Shown here one piece after another: positions 1 to 7,064 of a stretch of DNA of 39,730 nucleotides (positions are counted from its first letter, which is position 1; every line of letters begins with the position of its first letter). Where the stretch lies: positions 1-39,730 of the forward strand of contig DDET01000062.1 of NCBI GenBank assembly GCA_002336915.1, read 5' to 3'. Position numbers and translations under genes: made by a program. Source of the DNA: Bacteroidetes bacterium UBA1947 (lineage in GTDB: Bacteria > Bacteroidota > Bacteroidia > Chitinophagales > Chitinophagaceae). Under the pieces are notes generated by a model, which had not been told where the DNA came from, did no database searches, and saw only the letters and a list, made by a program, of their open reading frames with translations.

Positions 1-134
1 GCCTTGGCTTGAAAGAAGCTAAAGAACTGGTAGATGGCGCACCTAAGAACGTGAAAGAAGGCATAAGCAAAGGCGAAGCAGAAGAACTGCGCGCTAAACT
101 GGTAGAAGCCGGTGCTGAAGTAGAAATAGCATAA
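1..134 (+). CDS. rplL: 50S ribosomal protein L7/L12, C-terminal end (partial)
   Basis: The last 43 codons (in frame from base 3) read LGLKEAKELVDGAPKNVKEG and onward to a stop at 132-134. This is the hallmark C-terminal domain of L7/L12, which recruits translation factors to the ribosomal stalk. The 5' part lies outside the window. A strong hairpin follows 25 bp after the stop, and the next gene is on the opposite strand. In most bacteria rpoB follows rplL directly, so this transcription unit ends unusually early. Identification is secure from the conserved GLKEAK..VDGAP..VKEG signature. Confidence 0.95.
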   Translation, partial: LGLKEAKELVDGAPKNVKEGISKGEAEELRAKLVEAGAEVEIA

Positions 135-158
135 GTACGCTAGATTATATAAAGTGAA

Positions 159-190
159 GGAGCCGCGCTATCTAGCGCGGCTCCCTCATT
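159..190 (+). terminator. Terminator after rplL
   Basis: A perfect 12-bp inverted repeat (GGAGCCGCGCTA at 159-170, its complement at 173-184) is followed by CTCATTTTG. The two-base centre means the innermost pairs must open to form the loop. It sits 25 bp after the rplL stop, between convergent genes. Confidence 0.75.
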
Positions 191-210
191 TTGATTCATA
201 CTCAGTATGT

Positions 211-255
211 GGTCCCTTACCGCATCTGACGCCGCAAAGGCGTACTGACGCTACC
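211..255 (-). repeat. Dispersed GGTAGCGTCAG repeat, copy C
   Basis: Read on the minus strand this begins GGTAGCGTCAGTACG, then a small CGCC/GGCG hairpin, then CAGATGCGG. The same layout recurs at 5473-5520 and 12562-12610. The TAG inside GGTAGCG is the stop codon of the Arc-like gene at 251-430. Confidence 0.55.
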
Positions 256-430
256 CGGGTGCTTTGTCTTCTTTTTCGTCTTTCTTCGGCTTGCGCTTGG
301 CATCTTTAAGCGCCTTGTCTATCAGGTATTCCAGTTGTCCGTTCACACTGCGAAACTCATCCCCCGCCCATTTCTCAATGGCCTTGAAGGTCTCTTCATC
401 TATCCGCAGTACAAAGCTTTTCTTACTCAC
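251..430 (-). CDS. Arc-type ribbon-helix-helix DNA-binding protein
   Basis: A 59-residue protein with a GTG start at 430. It begins MSKKSFVLRIDEETFKAIEK and continues with a segment reading FRSVNGQLEYLIDKAL. This is the ribbon-helix-helix fold of the Arc family: a strand (KSFVLRI) for DNA contact and two helices, followed by a Lys/Glu-rich tail. It starts 7 nt after the stop of the SPFH gene on the same strand, so the two are almost certainly co-transcribed. Arc-like proteins next to SPFH genes are a recurrent pairing in Bacteroidota. By analogy with other RHH repressors it may bind the palindromes in the operon promoter (1311-1333); that is inference. The stop codon lies inside a dispersed repeat. 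Confidence 0.85.
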   Translation of the reverse strand: MSKKSFVLRIDEETFKAIEKWAGDEFRSVNGQLEYLIDKALKDAKRKPKKDEKEDKAPG

Positions 431-437
431 TGTCCAC

Positions 438-1301
438 TTAGTTATATAATGTACCTGTATTAAGAACCGGTTGTGCGCCGCGCTCGCCGCAGAGTACTAC
501 GAGCAGGTTGCTCACCATGGTGGCTTTCTTCTCCTCATCCAGCTCTACTATCTGCTTTTGGCTCAGCATCTCCAGTGCCATCTCCACCATACCCACAGCA
601 CCTTCCACTATCTTGAAGCGTGCGGCTACTATGGCTGTGGCCTGCTGGCGCTGCAGCATGGCACCTGCTATCTCCTGGGCATATGCCAGGTGGCTGATGC
701 GTGCTTCAGGCGCTACTATGCCGGCATTGGCAAGGCGTTCATTCAGCTCATGCTCTAATAATTCATTCACCTTCTGGCCGCCATCGCGCAGGGTGAGCAG
801 GGCATTCTCGTCTTCTATATTATCATAGGCAAAGCCTGTGGCAAGGTTACGCAGGGCAGCCTCGCTGGCATTGCGTACGTACACCATATAGTCGGCTACC
901 TCGTAAGCGGCCTTGTAAGTATCCTTTATCTGCCATACTACTACGGCAGCTATCTCTACCGGGTTACCCATTTTGTCATTCACCTTTAGTGTAGGGATGG
1001 CCAGGTTCTGCACCCTGAGTGTTACCCGTATGGTGCTATACAATGGGTTCACGAAGAAGAGGCCATTGTCCTTTACAGAGCCCACATATTTACCAAAGAA
1101 GTTGAGCACACGGGCATGGTTGGGCTGTATGATCATGAGGCCCTTCCATATAAAGAAGCAGGCCAGCACGCAGATACCGCCCGGCAAAACCATCACGGGA
1201 TTATCGCCCGCATTGGCAAACAGGAAGATAGCAACACCCAATAAAATGAGTGATAAAAAGAGGGCTAAATAGCCGTTCATTGGTTTGATTACTTTTTCCA
1301 T
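438..1301 (-). CDS. SPFH/Band 7 domain membrane protein
   Basis: A 287-residue protein. Two hydrophobic segments (about residues 10-30 and 35-54) anchor it, followed by an SPFH/prohibitin-like domain (about 60-230) with the typical NHARVLNFFGKYVGSVKDNG entry and an AYAQEIAGAMLQRQQA helix. SPFH proteins form oligomeric scaffolds at the membrane; the substrate or partner here is unknown. It is the first gene of a two-gene operon with the Arc-like regulator. A well-formed promoter (TTG, 20 bp, TACATTTG at 1337-1330) lies upstream, and a double palindrome overlaps its -7 box, pointing to repression. The start at 1301 gives a full-length N-terminus. Confidence 0.92.
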   Translation of the reverse strand: MEKVIKPMNGYLALFLSLILLGVAIFLFANAGDNPVMVLPGGICVLACFFIWKGLMIIQPNHARVLNFFGKYVGSVKDNGLFFVNPLYSTIRVTLRVQNLAIPTLKVNDKMGNPVEIAAVVVWQIKDTYKAAYEVADYMVYVRNASEAALRNLATGFAYDNIEDENALLTLRDGGQKVNELLEHELNERLANAGIVAPEARISHLAYAQEIAGAMLQRQQATAIVAARFKIVEGAVGMVEMALEMLSQKQIVELDEEKKATMVSNLLVVLCGERGAQPVLNTGTLYN

Positions 1302-1310
1302 AAAATTCGT

Positions 1311-1333
1311 TTTGATATCAATTTGATATCAAA
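1311..1333 (-). promoter_or_regulatory. Double palindromic operator of the SPFH-Arc operon
   Basis: Two overlapping palindromes of the form TTTGATATCAAA lie side by side, 10-32 bp upstream of the SPFH ATG. They overlap the right half of the -7 promoter box and the expected transcription start, the classic position for a repressor site. Tandem palindromes fit cooperative binding by two ribbon-helix-helix dimers, so the downstream Arc-like protein is the natural candidate. The binding itself is not shown. Confidence 0.65.
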
Positions 1334-1337
1334 TGTA
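1330..1337 (-). promoter_or_regulatory. Promoter -7 box of the SPFH operon
   Basis: TACATTTG on the minus strand matches the Bacteroidota -7 consensus TAnnTTTG. A TTG lies 20 bp further upstream, as expected for the -33 element. The box overlaps the operator. Confidence 0.6.
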
Positions 1338-1385
1338 GAATAGCGAAACAGAACTTCCAAATTTTTAACCAAAATATTTGGGCAT

Positions 1386-1413
1386 AAAAAAAGCGCCCGA
1401 TGCAGGGCGCTTT
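1386..1413 (-). terminator. Terminator of the DUF4468-like gene
   Basis: The hairpin AAAGCGCCC / GGGCGCTTT with a six-base loop is followed on the minus strand by a T run. It lies about 22 bp beyond the stop of the gene at 1436-2005. Confidence 0.85.
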
Positions 1414-1435
1414 GAATATCATCTTTTGGAGCTGT

Positions 1436-2005
1436 TTACCAGTTCACCTTATTCTCGTCGGGGTTTTTCATTTGGTCTTTGTAGTCGCTGAGGAAAGCTT
1501 TGGCGCTCTTTTTGATCTTCTTATAGATCTTACGCTGTGAACCTTTGCACTGAGGACAATCCATTAATTGCTCAATGGTACCGGTGGAATCGCAGGCTTC
1601 GCGGCTTTTATCGGGGCGCAGGCGTTTGGTGGTTTGCGAGCCGAAGGGGTAACGTTTGTAAGTATAGTTGGTAATAAAGATCGTTGCCCCATGGTCGCGA
1701 CAGGCAACTTTTAGTTCCGCTTCAATAAGCATAGAACCGATACACCCGTCCTTACTGCCTTTGTGGAACCAGGCGATCTTAGCTGTAACCATTTTGCCTA
1801 CGGTATCGGGCGATATGGTTACGTCCGTCATTTTATTGTTCTTGGCAAAAGAACTTGCGTAGAGCGATATCTCATCAGCACTGCGGTCCGGCACCTCAAC
1901 GGTCTTGCTGTAAGTGACTTTGCCTTCGTCGTCCGTTTGCAGCTTTGCAGGACTGGCGGAGAAAGACAATAGCATTATTAATAGTATAGAGAAGGCGCGT
2001 TTCAT
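1436..2005 (-). CDS. Secreted DUF4468-like protein
   Basis: A 189-residue protein with a signal peptide (about residues 1-20, cleavage near ASPAKLQ). The middle region (EVPDRSADEISLYASSFAK, later HGATIFITNYTYKRYPFG) resembles the DUF4468 family of periplasmic proteins with a TBP-like fold, common in Bacteroidota. The C-terminal part has a CPQC pair and basic helices. The function is unknown. It is transcribed divergently from holB and ends in its own terminator. The gene call is firm; the DUF4468 assignment is tentative. Confidence 0.8.
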   Translation of the reverse strand: MKRAFSILLIMLLSFSASPAKLQTDDEGKVTYSKTVEVPDRSADEISLYASSFAKNNKMTDVTISPDTVGKMVTAKIAWFHKGSKDGCIGSMLIEAELKVACRDHGATIFITNYTYKRYPFGSQTTKRLRPDKSREACDSTGTIEQLMDCPQCKGSQRKIYKKIKKSAKAFLSDYKDQMKNPDENKVNW

Positions 2006-2091
2006 GGAGTGAAAATAATATAAATATGGAAGATGTGGACAAATATGCGGCCCATTCCTTTTTTACTTTTTACTTTTCCCCCTGTACTCGT

Positions 2092-2099
2092 TATTTTTG
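2092..2099 (+). promoter_or_regulatory. Candidate -7 box of holB
   Basis: TATTTTTG matches TAnnTTTG and ends only 5 nt before the ATG at 2105. If used, the transcript would be leaderless or nearly so. Confidence 0.4.
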
Positions 2100-2104
2100 A
2101 AATA

Positions 2105-3238
2105 ATGTTACTGAGCAATGTAGTAGGGCAACAGCCTGTAAAGGAAGGTATCTTGAAGATGTGGGAAAGCGGGCATTTGCCCCATGCGCTTTTGCTTGCG
2201 GGTGCAGAGGGTACGGGTGGCTTGCCTATGGCCCTGGCTTTGGCTCAGTACATATTTTGCGAGAATAAAACCCCAACGGACGCTTGCGGAGTATGCGCCA
2301 GCTGCCACAGGACGGCAAGGCTGGAGCATGCTGATCTGCACATCAGTTTCCCGTCGATACCACCTAAGCCCGGTACTAAGGCCATGAGCCGGTACTATAT
2401 GCAGGAGTTTAGGGAGTTTGTCGTTCAAACGCCTTATGGCAGTACTTACGACTGGCTGCAGTTCATAAACGCAGAGAATAAGCAGGGGAACATAACAGCC
2501 GAAGAATGCAGGGAAATAATTGATACCCTTTACCTGAAATCGTACGAAGGTGGCAAGAAAATACATATTATCTGGCGGCCCGAGTACCTCGGTAAAGAAG
2601 GGAATATATTGCTGAAACTGATAGAAGAGCCGCCTGCTGACACGATACTGATATTGGTAGCAGAGAACACCGAGGATATACTACCCACCATATTATCGCG
2701 CACGCAGCTATTGCGACTTTCGCCATTGTCGGCGGCTGACATAGCGCAAGCATTGTCCGAAAGGCTGGCTACCGACCCCAGGAGGGCGGCGCAGGTGGCC
2801 CATATGGCCAATGGCAGCTATGCCGAAGCCCTCAGGCTGGTGCGGCATACGGAGAATGACCTTTTTCCCGGTGTGAAGCAGATGTTCAACGTTATTTTCA
2901 CCAATAATGGCCCGGGCATAGCCAAATTTGCCGAGGAATGGTCGAAAGCGGGCAGGGAACAGCAGAAGAATTTTCTGCAATATGTAATACAATTACTGGA
3001 ACAGGCCATCAGGGTACGCTACATGCCGGACATAAAACCCGCATTGCCACCGGAAGAGGCGGACTTTGTGCAAAAGATAGCAAAAATGAACCTGCCCTTC
3101 GAGGTGATAGAGCGCATGGTAAAGAGCATTACAGATACAATTTTTTATATAGAACGCAATGCGCATTCAAAAACGCAGCTTCATGCATTATCTATAAGAC
3201 TGACATACATTATACAGAACAAAGAGTTAACTTTGTAG
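2105..3238 (+). CDS. holB: DNA polymerase III subunit delta'
   Basis: A 377-residue protein from the ATG at 2105. I prefer this start to an in-frame ATG 72 bp upstream because it gives the family N-terminus MLLSNVVGQQPVKEGIL. Delta' is part of the clamp loader that opens the sliding clamp at primer ends. Visible features: a degenerate P-loop GAEGTGG without the ATP-binding lysine (about residues 33-39), as expected for the non-motor subunit; a zinc module with Cys52, Cys61, Cys64 and Cys67; a sensor region ILSRTQLLRL; and a C-terminal helical collar. The ricT gene follows in the same orientation. The two are also neighbours in Firmicutes (holB-yaaT). Confidence 0.93.
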   Translation: MLLSNVVGQQPVKEGILKMWESGHLPHALLLAGAEGTGGLPMALALAQYIFCENKTPTDACGVCASCHRTARLEHADLHISFPSIPPKPGTKAMSRYYMQEFREFVVQTPYGSTYDWLQFINAENKQGNITAEECREIIDTLYLKSYEGGKKIHIIWRPEYLGKEGNILLKLIEEPPADTILILVAENTEDILPTILSRTQLLRLSPLSAADIAQALSERLATDPRRAAQVAHMANGSYAEALRLVRHTENDLFPGVKQMFNVIFTNNGPGIAKFAEEWSKAGREQQKNFLQYVIQLLEQAIRVRYMPDIKPALPPEEADFVQKIAKMNLPFEVIERMVKSITDTIFYIERNAHSKTQLHALSIRLTYIIQNKELTL

Positions 3239-3370
3239 GATATAACATATTTTTTCACAATAAGCAGGTAAACAAGGATTTGAGCAAATAGCTTTACAAG
3301 CAGAGTACCAATTGCTCGTGTAAATATAGAATAGAGATTTGTTTCCGGCTGTCAACATAAATAGAACTAA

Positions 3371-4936
3371 ATGGGATGTGGCAACTGTGGGACAGGCGCT
3401 GATGGTAAACCAGGAGGATGTAAAGGAAACGGAGGATGTAGCACCGGTGGATGCAACCGGATGAATGTTTTCGACTGGCTTAGCGCTTTACCCCTGCACG
3501 ATAGTGCAAAACCTTACCCGGTAATAGAAGTAACGTTTAATAAAGGAAGCAGGAAGGATTTTTTCCGGAACAATACCAACAATATCCTGGAGAAGGGCGA
3601 ATGGATAGCCGTTGAGGGTATCAGTGGTTTTGATCTTGGACAGGTGAGCCTGACCGGGGAATTGGTAAAACTGCAACTGAAAAAATACAATGTGGCCGAC
3701 GTAGCTACATTGAAACGCGTTACCCGTCTTGCTACCGACGAAGACTTCCAACTGTATAATAAGCATAAAGAGCGCGAACCTGAAATAATGGTGCGTGCAA
3801 GGGCTATGGCCAAAAGCTACAACCTGGATATGAAGATATGCGAGGTGGAAATGCAGGCCGATGGCAAGAAGGCTACCTTCTTCTATACAGCCGATTCACG
3901 CGTCGATTTCCGCGAGCTGATAAAGGCTTATGCATCTGAGTTTAAAGTTAAGGTTGAGATGCGCCAGATAGGTGCAAGGCAGGAGAGTGGCAAGGTAGGT
4001 GGCATAGGCTCCTGCGGCCGCGAGCTGTGTTGCAGTACCTGGCTTACCGATTTCAAATCGGTAAATACCACCGCCGCGCGTTACCAGAACTTATCGATCA
4101 ACCAAACCAAATTATCCGGCCAGTGCGGGCGCCTGAAATGCTGCCTGAACTATGAGCTGGATACTTATATGGACGCGCTGAGGATATTCCCCGACCATGC
4201 AGAGACACTGCAGACGGTAAAAGGAAATGCTACACTGCAAAAAAGGGACATTTTTAAGAGCCTCATGTGGTACAGCTATTCCGATAGCAGCAAGCAATAC
4301 CCGCTGAGCATAGTAAGAGTAAAAGAAATACTTGCGCAGAATAAGCAAGGCATCAAGGCCGACGAACTGCAACCTGTAGAACTTGAAACTGCCAGCAATA
4401 AGGCAGGCCTGAAGGTGGTGGATATGGGCTTTGTGAATGACGTGGGCCAGATAAGCCTGAAAGCACTTGAAAAAGGTAACAAGAAGAAAAAAGGCAAAGG
4501 CAATAGCAACAGGCCACAGCAGGCAGCAGGCAGTGGTGGCGACAGGCAACAACGCCCGCAACGCGACAGGCCGCAGGGTGGTGGACAACAACGTGAAAGA
4601 GGACAGGGCAACCAACAGGAAGGCCAGCCTAAAGAACAACGTCCGCAGCAGCAGCGCCCGCAACAGCAGGCACGTCCGCAAAGGCAACAGCGCCCTCAAC
4701 AGCAGGCTGAAGGTGGGCAGGAAGGCCAGCAACCTAAGCAACAACAACGTCCTCAACGCCAGCAAGGTGAAGGTGGGCAGCAGGAAGGCCAGAACAGGCA
4801 ACAACGCCCACAACGCGATAGGCCACAAGGTGGCGGCAACCAGCAACAACGCCCGCAGGGAAATAACCAGAATCGTAACAGGGACAGGGGAAGGGATCGC
4901 GATGCAAAACCGCAAACGCCATCCACCGAATCCTAA
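3371..4936 (+). CDS. ricT: PSP1 / RicT family protein with long Q/R/P-rich tail
   Basis: A 521-residue protein. The N-terminus is Cys-rich (Cys3, 6, 17, 23, 28). The PSP1 domain core (about 70-300) carries two further Cys clusters, Cys215/220/221 and Cys252/257/258. RicT (YaaT) in Bacillus subtilis works with RicA and RicF in an Fe-S complex that affects RNA processing; the role in Bacteroidota is less clear. Residues about 370-521 form a basic low-complexity tail of QQRPQ, RDRP and QGGG units, not part of the conserved fold and probably disordered or RNA-binding (inference). It lies downstream of holB with a 132-bp gap and ends at a strong terminator. Confidence 0.92.
   Translation: MGCGNCGTGADGKPGGCKGNGGCSTGGCNRMNVFDWLSALPLHDSAKPYPVIEVTFNKGSRKDFFRNNTNNILEKGEWIAVEGISGFDLGQVSLTGELVKLQLKKYNVADVATLKRVTRLATDEDFQLYNKHKEREPEIMVRARAMAKSYNLDMKICEVEMQADGKKATFFYTADSRVDFRELIKAYASEFKVKVEMRQIGARQESGKVGGIGSCGRELCCSTWLTDFKSVNTTAARYQNLSINQTKLSGQCGRLKCCLNYELDTYMDALRIFPDHAETLQTVKGNATLQKRDIFKSLMWYSYSDSSKQYPLSIVRVKEILAQNKQGIKADELQPVELETASNKAGLKVVDMGFVNDVGQISLKALEKGNKKKKGKGNSNRPQQAAGSGGDRQQRPQRDRPQGGGQQRERGQGNQQEGQPKEQRPQQQRPQQQARPQRQQRPQQQAEGGQEGQQPKQQQRPQRQQGEGGQQEGQNRQQRPQRDRPQGGGNQQQRPQGNNQNRNRDRGRDRDAKPQTPSTES
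4546..4836 (+). repeat. Internal repeat in the ricT tail
   Basis: A roughly 38-bp unit encoding QQRPQRDRPQGGG occurs twice, near 4546-4584 and 4797-4836. The copies differ mainly at third codon positions, so the peptide is preserved while the DNA has drifted. Between them lie shorter QQRPQ units. Confidence 0.7.
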
Positions 4937-4961
4937 GACAAAATGTTTGGAGCATATTTAC

Positions 4962-4987
4962 ATCCCCCGCACTGCGGGGGATTTTTG
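4962..4987 (+). terminator. Terminator after ricT
   Basis: ATCCCCCGC and its exact complement, separated by ACT, are followed by a T run (4981-4986). It lies about 26 bp after the ricT stop. Confidence 0.9.
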
Positions 4988-5015
4988 TTCTTGATACTAA
5001 CTGTAGATTGCCTTT

Positions 5016-5477
5016 GTGAAAAAGGCATTGCGTATACTTATTGCATTCTCCGGCTGCGGCTGGGTATGGTATTATGCCATGCAATTCTTTTTTGTTACTA
5101 CAGGCGCGCAAAAAGTATTGGCAAACCCACAATATCAAAGTGATAAATTCATCAAATCATTTGTGGTATATGAGCCCTTGCCGAGGATGGCCCTGGATAG
5201 CAGTATCCTTTGGAAGGGACTGACGATCGTAGGCTTTTTTGTGTCCGGCGCTTTTCTTTTGCTGAATAATAAATTGAAAGGCAACTGGCTAAGGAAAGGC
5301 TTATTCTTTGGCGTGGTGCAATGGATGATCATGACACCATGGTTCGAATTCTATCTGCCTTACAATGTAATGAATGAGCCTTTGCCGCTCGTGTTACTCG
5401 AGGCTGTATTATGGTTAGGCGTAGCGCTATGCATTGGCCTCTTCCTTTCCTTTACTTTGAACTTCAGGAAACGGTAG
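5016..5477 (+). CDS. Small polytopic membrane protein, unknown function
   Basis: A 153-residue protein with a GTG start at 5016. I count four hydrophobic stretches (about residues 5-28, 66-84, 94-112 and 124-147), so it is an inner-membrane protein. Trp, Phe and Tyr are frequent. I do not recognise the family. It stands alone between the ricT terminator and the convergent porin gene. Its TAG stop lies inside the dispersed repeat at 5473-5520. Confidence 0.75.
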   Translation: MKKALRILIAFSGCGWVWYYAMQFFFVTTGAQKVLANPQYQSDKFIKSFVVYEPLPRMALDSSILWKGLTIVGFFVSGAFLLLNNKLKGNWLRKGLFFGVVQWMIMTPWFEFYLPYNVMNEPLPLVLLEAVLWLGVALCIGLFLSFTLNFRKR

Positions 5478-5520
5478 CGTCAGCACCGCTTTCAGCGGTC
5501 AGACGCGTTTTGAGCAAAGC
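5473..5520 (+). repeat. Dispersed GGTAGCGTCAG repeat, copy A
   Basis: Begins GGTAGCGTCAG, then the hairpin ACCGCTTTCAGCGGT, then CAGACGCGTTTTGAGCAAAG. It aligns with copy B (12562) over about 48 bp and with copy C (255-211) over about 35 bp. The TAG of GGTAGCG ends the upstream membrane-protein gene. Confidence 0.6.
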
Positions 5521-5529
5521 TCTGAGTTG

Positions 5530-6885
5530 CTAAATAGCCACATGCACCCTTACTGAGAACACACTCAGAGGACCACGGTCTTTGTTGTACCCGGGATTAA
5601 TACAAAACTGGTAGTTGCCGGTTATCCATATCGGTAATTTCACCGGCTTGAAATTGTAGTACAGTTCTGCAACAGCTTCAGGTGCATAGTTAAGTGCACC
5701 GTCGCCCAGTATGAAACCATTACCACCTCTTGCCAGGTAATCGCGATGGTCCTTCGAGAGTCCATTCATCACCACCGCTATGCCCCCATTATCGCCATCT
5801 CTTTTCCAGCCCTTGCCATCAAAGTTCAGGCCTATGGAATAGCTGCGGTCTATCTCGGTAAAGCACCATGTTTCATTTTTGCCATCGTTCCAGCCAATGC
5901 GCGCGAACAGGCCTAAGGTATTATTTAACTGCTGATCAAGATTGATACCAAAACCATTCTTGTCGCGGCTGAATACTCTTGTCGCGGTAATGTCCGGGGT
6001 ATCAGTGAGGGGCGTGTACTTCATCGTTAATCTGTAATTGCCCATATTTGCCCTGTTGTGGTAGGCGAGCAATCGTATATGTCCGGGCTTATTTTTCAGG
6101 CTGTATGTTTTTACTATTTCCGCGTTTATAGCAAGAGCTTCATCAAGATGCGTATTCAGCTTGCTGCCATTAGCGGTTGTTGGCAAAGTGGCAATCGCGA
6201 TCTTATAATTCATGGTATTGATCTGCAGCTCGGTGGTAAATGCAAGCGTGTAGCCACGTACATTTGCAGCGTAATCCCATGCGCCGTTATTCATGAGCGA
6301 CCAATTCATAAATTGCTCGCGTGGGCTGTTGCTGTATTCGTTATTATCGAAGAGGTCGCCGATGGAGTACTTGCCTATGTAGAACCTTAAATAGTCTTTG
6401 GGCTGCATGCCGCTCAATTGATTAGCATCTTCCTCCACACATTCTTTATCATCTCCTAAAGCAATGGTCTGCTTGAAAAATGCCCTGCCCAGGTATAGGC
6501 TTGGTGCAGGGTTGCCCACACGAAATGTTTCACCGTTCGATGAACCTGCCATGCCCAAAGCACCGCTTAAACCGCTGCCGCCGGCCAGCTCGGGATTGAT
6601 GTATATTTCTGCACCCTTCCATAAGCGTGCACCGGCATACAGTGTAGAGGTGAGCGAGTTCTCATGGTCTTCCGTTCCGCTTAAACTGTTAGCGCCTGAA
6701 TAGGGCGAAGTAAAAGGAGGTTTGTACTGGTATATATATGTGGACTGAAAATGGATATTGAATCTCGTGGTCACACAAGATGAATCGCCTGATGCTCCCT
6801 GGCTATTGCTTGTGTGTACAGGGTCGCCCTGTGCGAAGGACGATGATGCCAAAGCAATAAATATGCTCAATAATAGATAACGCAT
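5530..6885 (-). CDS. Carbohydrate-selective porin, OprB-like
   Basis: A 451-residue outer-membrane protein with a cleavable signal peptide (about 1-18, SSFAQ). The mature part has many short alternating strands. The regions FQSTYIYQYKPPF, ARLWKGAEIYINPELAGGSGL and FYIGKYSIGDLFDNN are typical of the OprB carbohydrate porin family found in Bacteroidota. The protein ends SVFSVRVHVAI, a terminal beta-strand. It would admit sugars or similar solutes across the outer membrane; the substrate is unknown. Transcription starts from a TATTTTTG box just downstream of a 28-bp perfect palindrome, so it is probably under repressor control. Confidence 0.88.
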   Translation of the reverse strand: MRYLLLSIFIALASSSFAQGDPVHTSNSQGASGDSSCVTTRFNIHFQSTYIYQYKPPFTSPYSGANSLSGTEDHENSLTSTLYAGARLWKGAEIYINPELAGGSGLSGALGMAGSSNGETFRVGNPAPSLYLGRAFFKQTIALGDDKECVEEDANQLSGMQPKDYLRFYIGKYSIGDLFDNNEYSNSPREQFMNWSLMNNGAWDYAANVRGYTLAFTTELQINTMNYKIAIATLPTTANGSKLNTHLDEALAINAEIVKTYSLKNKPGHIRLLAYHNRANMGNYRLTMKYTPLTDTPDITATRVFSRDKNGFGINLDQQLNNTLGLFARIGWNDGKNETWCFTEIDRSYSIGLNFDGKGWKRDGDNGGIAVVMNGLSKDHRDYLARGGNGFILGDGALNYAPEAVAELYYNFKPVKLPIWITGNYQFCINPGYNKDRGPLSVFSVRVHVAI

Positions 6886-6900
6886 CCAAATACTTTAATA

Positions 6901-6908
6901 CAAAAATA
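6901..6908 (-). promoter_or_regulatory. Promoter -7 box of the porin gene
   Basis: TATTTTTG on the minus strand, 15 nt before the ATG, matches TAnnTTTG. The operator palindrome lies immediately upstream, across the space between the -33 and -7 elements. Confidence 0.6.
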
Positions 6909-6910
6909 GT

Positions 6911-6938
6911 AATAAAATTAGACTAGTCTAATTTTATT
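6911..6938. promoter_or_regulatory. 28-bp perfect palindrome, porin operator
   Basis: The core AATTAGACTAGTCTAATT extends to a perfect 28-bp palindrome. It lies 26-53 bp upstream of the porin ATG and abuts the -7 box. The half-site TAGACT resembles operators of TetR-family regulators such as NemR (TAGACC..GGTCTA). No such regulator gene is next to it, so the repressor would act in trans. The family assignment is inference. Confidence 0.7.
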
Positions 6939-6956
6939 TATTTCAATGAACTAATA

Positions 6957-6995
6957 TTTAAAAGAAACAGCCGCGATATTGCTATCACGGCTGTT
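6957..6995 (-). terminator. Terminator of recQ
   Basis: AACAGCCG..GATA pairs with TATC..CGGCTGTT across a TTGC loop with one internal mismatch (6966-6995). On the minus strand a T-rich tail follows. It lies about 70 bp past the recQ stop. Confidence 0.65.
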
Positions 6996-7023
6996 ATAAT
7001 ATTATGCCAACAAAACTTAGATG

Positions 7024-7064
7024 CCCTTCCCCTATCTCCTCTCCTTTGGAGAGGCCGGTGAGGC
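7024..7064. repeat. Palindromic repeat abutting the recQ stop
   Basis: Contains CCTCTCCTTTGGAGAGG (7038-7054) in a C- then G-rich context. The same CTCTCC/GGAGAG design occurs at 20397-20415 inside another gene. Its right edge touches the recQ stop codon. Confidence 0.5.

Noticed and set aside
2033..2104. Upstream start of holB adding 24 residues
   Set aside because: The added hydrophobic stretch is unlike the family N-terminus, and a promoter box lies between the two starts.
4112..4915. 267-residue Leu-rich frame antisense to ricT
   Set aside because: It is the complement of the Q/R/P-rich tail; the Leu/Ala runs follow from that composition.
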